From Anthonomus grandis grandis (Eukaryota > Arthropoda > Insecta > Coleoptera > Curculionidae), in the NCBI RefSeq assembly GCF_022605725.1, contig NC_065549.1, forward strand, positions 558,001 through 622,000: 64,000 bases of DNA. Direction: 5' to 3'. Below are positions 1 to 11,600 of the stretch, one piece after another. The first letter of the stretch is position 1. Each line of letters begins with the position of its first letter. The notes beneath the pieces were generated by a model. The model worked only from the letters and a program-made list of their open reading frames with translations, did no database searches and had not been told where the DNA came from. The position numbers were made by a program, and so were the translations under genes.

Positions 1-2
1 TA

Positions 3-293
3 CATAACGCTTACTTGCTGTATCGTGAATCGACCGGAAGCAGAATAAAATTTTTAAAATTTGGAGAGATGTTTGTGTCTACACTTCTCGGTGATAAAAG
101 TTCAGCAGGGATTTTTACTATTTGGAAGGTATACCACCAACCGAAAAAAAACAACGACCTACAAGACCTTGCCGTATATGTACTTCGAATAAACTTCGAA
201 GGGGAAACACGTTATTTCTGTCCTGTCTGTGAAGAAAAACCAGCCTTATGTGTGGAAAATTGCTTCAAGGACTACCACCTTAAGTCAAAATGA
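3..293 (+). CDS. piggyBac-like transposase, C-terminal fragment
   Basis: The reading frame is open from the window edge and ends in TGA, so this is the last ~96 residues of a transposase whose start lies upstream. The early part (LLYRES..GSRIKFLKF) matches the stretch following the catalytic domain in piggyBac transposases. The end carries the cysteine-rich domain with CPVC, CVENCF and DYH, which binds zinc and the transposon ends. No break is visible in this part. It acts in the nucleus on its own element, with no link to the neighbouring host gene. Whether the copy is intact cannot be judged from the window. Confidence 0.8.
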   Translation, partial: HNAYLLYRESTGSRIKFLKFGEMFVSTLLGDKSSAGIFTIWKVYHQPKKNNDLQDLAVYVLRINFEGETRYFCPVCEEKPALCVENCFKDYHLKSK

Positions 294-590
294 CTAAACA
301 AGATTTTTTAGACAATTTTTTTTATTATAATTTTTTTTTAAACACTAGCATCCCTATTTTTAAGGCACAGTTTATTTTTTTCAGCTTTTTGTTGGAACTA
401 AAAACATTTAAAATTTTTTCTTGTGTCACTGCATTTTGCTTCATCTGTTCTAAACAAGATGAAAATATAATTTAAAAATGACGCCACAATGAGTTTAACT
501 GGTCTGTTGCGAGCGCCCAGCACCACAAATTTCAACGCAAACGCGACGAGTTTACTCGTACTGGGCGCCGTAAAACCGTTAGTCAAAACC

Positions 591-643
591 GAGATAACTC
601 GTGGCTGACGACTCGCTATAGATTGACAACCACGAGTTATCTC
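591..643. repeat. Subterminal inverted repeat of piggyBac-like element
   Basis: Perfect 14-bp inverted repeat: GAGATAACTCGTGG at 591-604 and its complement at 630-643, about 20 bp inside the TTAA end. Internal inverted repeats at this position are typical of piggyBac-type termini and are probable transposase binding sites. Confidence 0.8.
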
Positions 644-666
644 ATGCTTGGCAGTCAACGTGTTAA

Positions 667-2528
667 TAATAAATTAAAATATATCTGCAAATTAAAAAAA
701 AAAAATCAAGTAAAGTTATTAAAACAATTTCAATCGTATCGACGTATTTTATAAACATCTTTAAATAGTATACAATATACCATACTTAAAGGTTTTATGA
801 AATAATAATTGAATTAAAATTAAATATTTTAGGATGATTTAGCCCCAATCTTAATAATTGAACGTCCTGGTCTAAGAGATTTTGTAAGGTTTAAATTTGT
901 TCACTTTAATGTTATTCGTAGTAAAGCTTTTACAGAGAAAAACGGTATTGATTAAATTGGTCAAAAGTGTTTTCGCTTTAATGCAAATTCTTTATTTTTA
1001 TAATTTTGTCGTCTTAAAAATTGAAAATCTTTATTGTTAAGTTTGCACAAGGTTGTCTATTAAAAAAAAGCCTTTTGGTCTTATACTCAATTTAGGTTTT
1101 GCGCTTTCCTCTAAATCGTCCCATATTATTGGTCAAATATTATGCAAATGTTACCAAATTCAAGCCTAAATTTAATAATAAAATCTAGCCGTCACTTTGA
1201 TTCCCATAAAATTTTAAAATATCTCGTTTGGTTTAATTATGTAACGATATACATGAATTATTATTTACCCATTTTATTGGCTATTACGCCACTATTTTAA
1301 TACATATTAATTTAAAAAACACTATATCTAACGCTAAATTATGAAAAATATATTTATTCGCGTATTTAGAAGAAATATGATTTTCAACGATACCTTTTAT
1401 TATAGTTTATTCAATCTTAGTTTAATAATTATTAAATAAAATAATTTTTGAATTATAAAAGTTTTTTCATTTACCCAAGAGCTGAGGTTTTATCTATCGA
1501 TCGAGCTGGTTTATTCTGTTGAATATCTTACCTTATTTTATTTATTATGGGAATTGGAAAGAACGAAGAACCTATTTATTGACTAAGTAAACCTATTTGA
1601 ACCAATATTTTGGTAGTTAAAGCAAATTACCTTTATCAAAGTAATATATAAAACTACTTATCTTTTTTGTATCTCTTTGATGCTCAGAACCCCTTGATCA
1701 AAAGCTTTTTTTTTAAATTGACCCTTGTTTGTGTATGAGAAACTGCCTCGAAAAGTAACAAACAAAATACAAAGATTATTTTTTTAATATTTAAAAATTG
1801 TAATCCTAATATAATTCAACAATAAAAAATTTATGAATAAAATATAGATAGTCCAATTATCAATTAATTAAAAAAAAAATCTAAATGACTTTTTAAGGAG
1901 AAACAGTTTCCTTTTATTTGTGTAATTTTGAAATTGGTTTATTTTTTATTGTCCAATTTTCATTTTATTATCCATTTCTTGTAATATTTGATTTTTGAAA
2001 ATCATCGTGTTTTATGTAAGATTTATGTTCAATATATTTTGTTTTTTATTATGGTTTATGTAAAATTTGCCACAAGCACAAAAAAATCCTATATATTACA
2101 ATTTATTTACATTTCCACGTAAATGCAATAAAATATAAGGTGCTAAAGCTGCTCTTTTCAAGTACTTCCTTGTATTATATCTCAATATAATAAAAGGAAA
2201 ATAGTAAAAAATCCGAGTCGATGATAAAACAATAACCGTGCATCGAAGCTAAATTGCAGAATTTTAAACGAAACTTGACGGGGAGAATCGGCAAACAAGA
2301 AAGCTGAGAAATCATTATTTTACAATTTCGCGAAAAGCGACGCAATCCGAAAATAAAATTGAATATTATAATTTCGGATCGATTGAACCTTTCCGCACTC
2401 TACCATTACGTGAGAAATACACAGTCAGCTTATATATTTCATTGAAAAATATAGACTTTGGTCAATCTTTGTAATACGATATTTGTTACATGAAAGTGGA
2501 TTTTAATGTCTTTTTTTTTTAATTAAAG
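667..2528. other. AT-rich non-coding DNA upstream of exon A
   Basis: No convincing exon on either strand: frames are short and codon structure is absent. Presumably intron of the + strand membrane-protein gene, since the exon at 2529 begins with a split codon after an acceptor. A slightly GC-richer patch at about 2210-2400 has no coding frame. Confidence 0.6.
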
Positions 2529-2658
2529 GTTCAACAGCGAGTATGCCAATAAGTCCCTTGATAATGGGCCTTTTGGGTACGGCAGGTATTTTAGCCACAG
2601 GAGTCTGTATGGTGTTGGCCGCCCTTTGCAGGAAACACTACAGCAGACCTTGCCACAG
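2529..2658 (+). CDS. Membrane-protein exon A: transmembrane helix
   Basis: The acceptor is a T-rich tract ending in AAAG before GTTCAACAG; the donor is CACAG|GTAAAG. The 130-bp exon starts with the last two bases of a codon and ends with the first two of another. It encodes the membrane helix and the first cytoplasmic residues (RKHYSRPCH). Confidence 0.8.
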
Positions 2659-5600
2659 GTAAAGATAATTAGAAAAAAATTCTCATTAGGTATATATTAT
2701 GTTACATTTTCGTAAGATTTGCTGGTTATATCATTTACTATTAAAGATAAAAGTTTGTAGTTTTCGCGAACCTGTGATTATTTTATTTTCTTATTAAATT
2801 TATATATTAAGTCTTTTATCCACACGCAGTTCTTCCAATTAACACATTGATCATTTTGTAGTACAATTTATTAAATAGTATTAACAAAATCTTTATTCTT
2901 TATACTTTAGTTAGAGTTTCTTTTTAAAATTATATTAACAAGCTTTTATGAGTCGACAGAGGTAAAAATTTACAAAAAAAAAACAATGCACCTTATAAAA
3001 AGTACAAGACCAGAAACAAAACAGATCACATCAAAGTAACAAAAAATCGCGAGAGATGTAGACAAATAAATAGACCTACAAACTGACTTTTGTATTGATA
3101 ATGTACTGATAATCCATTAGATTTTTGCATAATGAGGGAGGATACATGAAATAAAGTATTTACGAAAATATAATAAACAGAGGAGAGCAATTAATGGTAA
3201 ATGTATTAACTGCTGCTGAGTCATTTTAATTATTTTTTAAGATTCGGTCAATGTGTAGTAAAAAAATTTTGAAATGAATTGAGACAAATGGAAGTCATGT
3301 TGATCATTTACTCACAAATATTCATCATTTTTTATTTTTAATTTACTTTTGTATTTTATCATTAATTCAGTATTATAAAGCAACTTATATAGTCTATAAA
3401 GGTATTTTTTCTCGAAAGGGTGATTAATAGTAATTTTATTTTAAGCGCAACTGTTATTTGCACTAATATTTCCAATAAAAAAATTAAAGTCTAGACTCGG
3501 AATTTACAGAAAATCGAAATGTTGCTAGTGGCGTCCTAAATGACGTAATTAAAAAAAAAAAGTTGATTTTAAGATTTTCCATACAAAAATAAAACCTTAT
3601 TCCAAATTTTGTTAAAAACGAACAATAAATGCTAAATTTATGATCAAAATTCAAAAAAAAGTTTATCACCCTATGTAGTTGTCTTAGACTTTCTGGCTAA
3701 AAAAATTTAACTTAACCTAATTTTTCATTTTATATATTAACCTAATATCATCTCAGTATCACCAATTGTTTTAAAAACCATGAATTTTACTTCTCCATCT
3801 TCATATACAGTACTTAAGGCCACTAAATCCACCTTAATGTAATAACGATGTTTGTTAGAGTAAATTTAAAGACTCCTTCTGACTTCTGACTCCTTCACTT
3901 TCCATATTAGGGGTTCAGAAGCTTTTTCGACAGGTTGGTACACTTTTAGAGCAATTTGGCATAAACAGAATCCTCTATTGCAATTATTTTCTAGATACCC
4001 GGAATATTTGCATAAAATTGGTACCTTTCGAAGGTACTACATATATAGGGATAGTTTTCCGAATTTTGATGAATTTTTTGAAAAAAAAAAGAACACTAGA
4101 AAAAACTATTTGCCAGTTTTATTAAAACTTGGAAAAGTTATATTATTTCTTCCAGAAACTTGAGGTTAATTTTGACGCCTTAATGGCTATCGTAGCTTCA
4201 TTTGGAATACTTCCAGGCATCCTACAAACTGCTCCAACAACCGTACACAAATTCTTTTTTTTTTCAGTAATTTTTTACCCAATTATTGAACTTTAACCCC
4301 TTTGAGACCCAAAAATCTTTGACAATCGCTAGGAGATGGTGCTTCACATCTTTAATGGGTTCAACTACTTAAGAAAAGTGAAATTTCAAGAAGATTTAAG
4401 GTATACCTGGACCATGAAATGCGGTAGAAACCAAAAAATACACTTTTTACTCACTTTCTGACCTTTAAACTTATCCGAGAACCATAAATCTATGACGATC
4501 GATATGAAATAGTATTTCACGTCTCTAGTTGGTTTAACTACTTAAGAAAAGTGAAATTTCAAGATGATTTAAGGTATACCTGGACCATTAAATGCGGTAG
4601 AAACCCAAAAATGCACTTTTTACCCACTTTTTGACCTTTAAACCTATCTGAGAACCATAAATTTATGACGATCGATATGAAATAGTGCTTCACGTCTCTA
4701 GTGGCTTTAACTACTTAAGAAAAGTGAAATTTCAAGATGATTTAAGGTATACCTGGACCATGAAATGCGGTAGAAACCCAAAAATGCACTTTTTACACAC
4801 TTTCTGACCTTTAAACCTATCTGAGAACCATAAATCTATGACGATCGATATGAAATAGTATTTCACGTCTCTAGTGGGTTCAACTACTTAAGAAAAGTGA
4901 AATTTCAAGATGATTCAAGGTGCGCCTGGACCAGGAAATGCGGTAGAAACCAAAAAATGCACTTTTTACCCAGTCTCTGATCTTTAAACCTATCTGAAAA
5001 CCATAAATCTATGACAATCGATATGAAATAGTGTTTTACGTCTCTAGTGGCTTTAACTACTTAAGAAATGTGAAATTTCAAGATGATTTAGGGTATACCT
5101 GGACCATGAAATGCGGTAGAAACCAAAAAATGCACTTTTTATCCACTTTCTGACCTTTAAACCTATCTGAGAACCATAAATCTATGACAATCGATATGAA
5201 ATAGTGTTTTACGTCTCTAGTGGGTTTAACTACTTAAGAAAAGTGAAATTTCAAGAAAATTTAAGGTATACCTGGACCATGAAATGCGGTAGAAACCAAA
5301 AAATACACTTATTACCCACTTTCTGACCTTTAAACCTATCTGAGAACCGTAAATCTATGACGATCGATATGAAATAGTGTTTCATGTCTCTAGTGGGTTT
5401 AACTACTTAAGAAAAGTCAAATTTTAAGATGATTTAAGGTATACCTGGGCCATGAAACGCGGTAGAAACCAAAAAATGCACTTTTTACCCACTTTCTGAC
5501 CTTTAAACCTATCTGAGAACCGTAAATCTATGACGATCGATATGAAATAGTATTTCACGTCTCTAGTGGGTTCAACTACTTAAGAAAAGTGAAATTTCAA

Positions 5601-8600
5601 GATGATTTAAGGTATACCTGGACCATGAAATGCGGTAGAAACCAAAAAATACACTTATTACCCACTTTCTGACCTTTAAACCTATCTGAGAACCGTAAAT
5701 CTATGACGATCGATATGAAATAGTGTTTCATGTCTCTAGTGGGTTTAACTACTTAAGAAAAGTCAAATTTTAAGATGATTTAAGGTATACCTGGGCCATG
5801 AAACGCGGTAGAAACCAAAAAATGCACTCTTTACCCAGTTTCTGGCCTTTACACCTATCTGAGAACCGTAAATCTATGACGATCGATATGAAATAGTGCT
5901 TCATGTCTTTAGTGGGTTCAACTACTTAAAAAAAGTGAAATTTCAAGATGATTTAAGGTATACTTGGACCATGAAATGCGGTAGAAACCAAAAAATGCAC
6001 TTTTTACCCACTTTCTGACCTTCAAACCTATCTGAGAACCGTAAATCTATGACGATCGATATGAAATAGTATTTCACGTCTCTAGTGGGTTCAACTACTT
6101 AAGAAAAGTGAAATTTTAAGATGATTTAAGGTATACCTGGGCCATGAAACGCGGTAGAAACCAAAAAATGCACTCTTTACCCAGTTTCTGGCCTTTACAC
6201 CTATCTGAGAACCGTAAATCTATGACGATCGATATGAAATAGTGTTTCATGTCTCTAGTGGGTTTAACTACTTAAGAAAAGTCAAATTTTAAGATGATTT
6301 AAGGTATACCTGGGCCATGAAACGCGGTAGAAACCAAAAAATGCACTTTTTACCCACTTTCTGACCTTTAAACCTATCTGAGAACCGTAAATCTATGACG
6401 ATCGATATGAAATAGTATTTCACGTCTCTAGTGGGTTTAACTACTTAAGAAAAGTGAAATTTCAAGATGATTTAAGGTATACCTGGACCATGAAATGCGG
6501 TAGAAACCAAAAAATGCACTTTTTACCCACTTTCTGACCTTCAAACCTATCTGAGAACCGTAAATCTATGACGATCGATATGAAATAGTATTTCACGTCT
6601 CTAGTGGGTTCAACTACTTAAGAAAAGTGAAATTTTAAGATGATTTAAGGTATACCTGGGCCATGAAACGCGGTAGAAACCAAAAAATGCACTCTTTACC
6701 CAGTTTCTGGCCTTTACACCTATCTGAGAACCGTAAATCTATGACGATCGATATGAAATAGTATTTCACGTCTCTAGTGGGTTCAACTACTTAAGAAAAG
6801 TCAAATTTTAAGATGATTTAAGGTATACCTGGACCATGAAATGCGGTAGAAACCAAAAAATGCACTTTTTACACACTTTCTGACCTTTAAACCTATCTGA
6901 GAACCATAAATCTATGACGATCGATATGAAATAGTGCTTCACGTCTCTAGTGGGTTTAACTACTTAAGAAAAGTAAGATTTCAAGATGATTCTAGGCGTA
7001 ACTGGATCATGAAATGTGGTAGAAACCAAAAAACGCACTTTTTACCTTGTTTCTGACCTTTAAACCTATCTGAAAACCAAGAATCTGTAACGATTTCTAT
7101 AAAATAGTGCTTCACGTCTCTAGTAGGTTTAACTACTTAAGAAAAGTAAAATTTTAAGATGATTCAAGGCGTAACTGAGTTATGAAAAGCGGTAGAAACC
7201 ACAACCTTATTATTTAAAAAATGAAGCTTAATTAGCCGCCTCTATATTTTCTACAAGTTTTTATAACCATCACATCGGGCACAATAATTATATGTCGATT
7301 TGACATAACTAAAGTACCATCTCAGGAAATTTTGGTATCCGGTTAATTTTGCTTTTGCTTTTAATCTTGCTCGAAAATCTTATTCACCAATGTGCGACAA
7401 TGCCGGCATAAAAAAATTCACGTTCTGTGTTATATTATTATGATACCAACAACATGCATTTAGTTTTTGATGTCAATAAATAAAGGTGTGCGCTACCTTT
7501 AAAATATAAATAAAAGGAACTTACAGTGTTCCTACTGCTGCACTTTTTACAATTTATTTGTTTTTACAAAGCTATTGAAGCCATTATTTACTGCTCTGCA
7601 TTAGTTACTATAATTTTTATGTAAAGACAAAAGTTTATTAAATAATCCTCGTTTCTTTGGAAGGTAAAACTCAAACCGCAGTCGACGTTTCACAAAAACA
7701 ATAAAAAAAAAAAAAGAAAACAGTCTTCCATAACGGAAACTGAAAAGCTTTTACATTATAGCGAAGAGAATTAACTGAAAATTTATTCCTCCGCGCGGGG
7801 GTAATGGAAAACGGTAAAACTCATTACTGAATATTCGGAAACAATCTCTGAATAAAATACTTAAAGTTTAAATTTGAAATAAACAACTTTTATATTACCG
7901 GGATGTTGAATAGCGGCAGGCGGCCCTTGAGGGATTCGAAATAGAGAGCACGATAATCGTATTATATTGGTCCTTATATTTCGAAACTCGACGTACTATT
8001 ACAGTTCTTGGTAAAGAGAATCCTATAACAAAGGTTTTAAATTTTTCCAGAAGCGATCCGAATAGTACAAAACATTTACCGATGGAAGCGGTTATAAACG
8101 CGGACGATTTGATAGTCGACGGATCTATTACTGGAGTACGGTCTTCGAGTAACTCTATTGGACACACCATAAGAGCGGAAGCGATACGAAACGGAAATAC
8201 GATCGAGGCCACCGATCCGGATATTATCCAGAATCAATACGGTGAGGAGACGAATCAATTGATTTAGGAATTAGAAACTTGGAATACTGTACTAAAATGT
8301 TGCTCATTCAATTTCAATGTCATCCAGTTAGAATTTCACGAGTATGTTATATGCATATTTTTTTTTTATTTTTAGAACGTAGCTTCATGAAAATATACGA
8401 ATACGAACCGCCTGGTGGGCGTGACCACGAAGACGACCCCGATGACGAAGGCGAAGGATACGCCTTCAAACATTCTGCCAAAGAACCCTACCATGTCCCT
8501 AATCAAACTGTAAGTGTATTCCTAATATTAACTTAGAATGTACATACGTGCAGAGTGTAATACATTTCTTCCTCATTAAATATTCAAATTTACACAGCAG

Positions 8601-11600
8601 ACAGTAAAAAATAAATAAAAAGGCCTGAATAACTTTTTTTAACGAAAATTCTAACCTGGCTTTTTATCAAAACTTCCTCAGAAGGGCTGTCAGGTAGACC
8701 TCCTTTACGCAGACTTATTAAAGGCTTTCGATAGTATCAGTCCTGTGGAGAAAGCTGTCATCAACTCGTGTCGATATTTCTTTTTACGTCTGAAAAGAGT
8801 CATATTAATAGGGCCGCACTCAATTTGTTTCTATTGTATGAACGGTCTCTAGTGTAGCAAGAGTCCTCAGAATTGCACTTATTTCACTTTTTATCAATGT
8901 TCTATTGGATGTTTTGAGGATAGTTTGTGTTAAGCGGCATGCCGATGACCTGAAATTCTTCAGTGCAGTTAGTACAGACACAAGCTTGCAGGAATACTTG
9001 GATCGTTCTATTACGTGATTTAATAAGAATTATCTCACATTGAATGTCTCCAAGTGTAAGTCCATGAAATTCTTCAACTGCACACTTACGTAATAAAAAA
9101 ACCAAGATTAAAAAATTAGTGATTTGGTAGTCATCCTTGACAAAGATCTTAACTTAACCCATTTATGCCCGAGGGTAAAAATAATAAGAAAATTAAACAC
9201 TTATATAGAAATTTTATTTCAATATTTTTGAAAAAAAATTCTGTTGCGAAAACGCATCAGTGGGACGATACGATATAATATTTGGTACTACGTTTTATGG
9301 CGCCGTGTGATACTCAGCAAAGCAAGTAGTATGTAGATGCGCTTGACATTTTTGGCACATGTATACAGTTTAACTGTGACATATTGGACACCTCCTTCGT
9401 GCCTTGTCAGGACTATGGGTCAACACATGGCCTATATTGTCGAAACGTAATTCGTTGATTCCTGTTGCAAGATTTCTAATTACCGTGATTTTCTCTGTTT
9501 TTATAAGACGAAGTGCTATATAGGATTTGAAATCAAGTTGCGACATTGATCTATCATTGAAAATGTTATAAAATTTCCATGCATTGACGAATATAGGCCA
9601 CCACCGCTTTTTTCCCAGTACATTACACCTGTAATTGGCGATGCCATTATCGTGCAAATCCACTCCCCCCATATTCTTGTTAAATTAAGATATAACATTG
9701 GGTTGAGGAACAGACTTATCAACTCTTTTTTTCGTATCAAATCTTTTCACACGACTAATAGGCTCAACGCCAAAAGTATTACTAGCAACAGTCACCACCG
9801 AATTGTCGTTCCAACGAAATATTGAGACGTTTGATAATTTGTCATATGCCGCTGAATAGGTCCCACGGTCCTTCTTTCCTATCGACTTAGGATCTTCAAC
9901 TGGACATTTGTTAGTTCTGTTGTCCCTGATGGTACCAGTAGCAAAAAAGCCATTATTTTTCAAGTGTACAAATAATTTAAATGAGGAAAAAAAGTTATCA
10001 AAAAATATTTGGTGGTTTATAGGCTTTTCTACTACCGACAGCAGACTGAAGAGTACTTTTTGTTGGGGTCCAGTCCTGCATATGGCAAAGAATAAAAAAG
10101 ATACCCCCCAGATGAATAAAGACACTAAATTTTAAACCCAAATCGAACGGGCTTGCTCTTCAAAAACATCTTACAAGAGTGCCTACCGAAATAAGGCACC
10201 AAGCGTTTCATCGTCGGACGAATCGTCAATCAAATTCTGTTGAAAGTCCGGCGAGTTTGAAGTACCTGGCGAAATTGGCAGATCCTTCTTAGACCTTTTG
10301 TCACTGCCCACTGTCTCAGCTTCCTTGTCTGAGGGACCCTGTAACTCAAATGTCCCTGCTATATCTTTTGGCTTCCCTACTTCGCATCAAAGGTCTCTTC
10401 GTCGGTAAGGACATTAGGGTCTGGTGGAATAAAAAACCCTATCGATATACCCCAAAACAATTTTTGACAGGAACAATCGAATGTATAAAACAAATTTAAA
10501 TTTTGTGGAACATAATAAATAAATATCACTAAGTTTATAACTTACCTTCCTCTTGCTCTAAAACAATCTCCTCCATAGCTTCTACTAATTCTTTTTGAGT
10601 AAGAAACCGCCTATAAGCTATTTTAAACTTGTTTGACGACGCGGCGACACGAACCGTAAAACACAAATCTAAGCACTTTAGTTCCCGACTATTATTCCTT
10701 TTTTGACAGGCTCAAACGTGAAAAAGTCACATGTTGTTTTATGGTTTATACCAGTGATGCGTTTTCGCAACAGCAGATTTTGTTGCATTTTTTTTTATCG
10801 CTAATAAAGATAACTGATTCGTAATAACATATGTACTGTAAGGATTTATGTTCATATTTGAAGAAAACAGTGTTTGCTTTAAAAAAATAAACTCGAAACT
10901 ATTTTTTTTAGAATTTAATATACAGCGAGAAAAAAAGAAAATTTTTGTACTACAATTCGTCTTGCCGTATTTGACATTGATTTGGTAAAAGAACAAACAT
11001 TTCCAGGTTTTTCCTAAAGTTGCATTGTAGTTCTCTTAAAATAAACTAGATAATTCAAACAGAAAATAATTAGCTGCGGCAAAAAAAAATAAATTAGGTG
11101 TTGCGTAAATGCATCATTGGGGCAAAATGAGTTAAATCTGCACTTGGATAATATTATATGCAAAGCATCTAGGCACAATGATGTGATTCATAAAAAGAAG
11201 CTAAAGACTAATAATTGATACGAGAGCTTTAATATCCTTTTATAAGGGCTTAGTAAGAAGCATTCATGAATATTTTAGCGTTATATAATCCGCATATGGT
11301 ACAACATATGCAATGCATTTGTCTTTGGAACAGCGCCGTTTAAATTTCAATGCTATTTTATTTAAAAATATGTCAATATCTTGTAACTACTTCGTTAATA
11401 ACCAATGATTCAAGATCCCGCCAAGAAAACTAAATTATTGCAGCTATTTCAATCATAGAGTCGTCGGATAAATTATGATCGAACTGCATTTATGCATGCA
11501 AAGAATTATTTGGAGAATTTTACTAATCTCGACATTTTTTCTTCTCCCTCTTCTTCTTCTTCTTGAACATCTTTAGAAAACAATTGGTTTTTTCTTATTA

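Larger units (their letters stand above)
1..662 (+). mobile_element. 3' end of a piggyBac-like DNA transposon
   Basis: The window opens inside a piggyBac-like element and the element ends at a TTAA at 663-666, the target used by this superfamily. It holds the C-terminus of a transposase, then about 300 bp of AT-rich 3' sequence, then a subterminal inverted repeat (591-604 against 630-643). The outermost bases, read inward, are CACGTTGACTGCCAAGC. This terminus differs from those of the two other piggyBac-like elements in the window, so it belongs to another family. The left end is outside the window, so the flanking duplication cannot be checked. Confidence 0.8.

Noticed and set aside
290..658. 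Small frames on both strands next to the piggyBac end
   Set aside because: They lie in the element's 3' non-coding end and subterminal repeat, with no motif or splice signal.
8076..8258. Two minus-strand frames and an extended + frame over exon B
   Set aside because: Overlap the well-spliced + exon; composition of the real exon opens the other frames. The + frame running past 8241 ignores a good donor.
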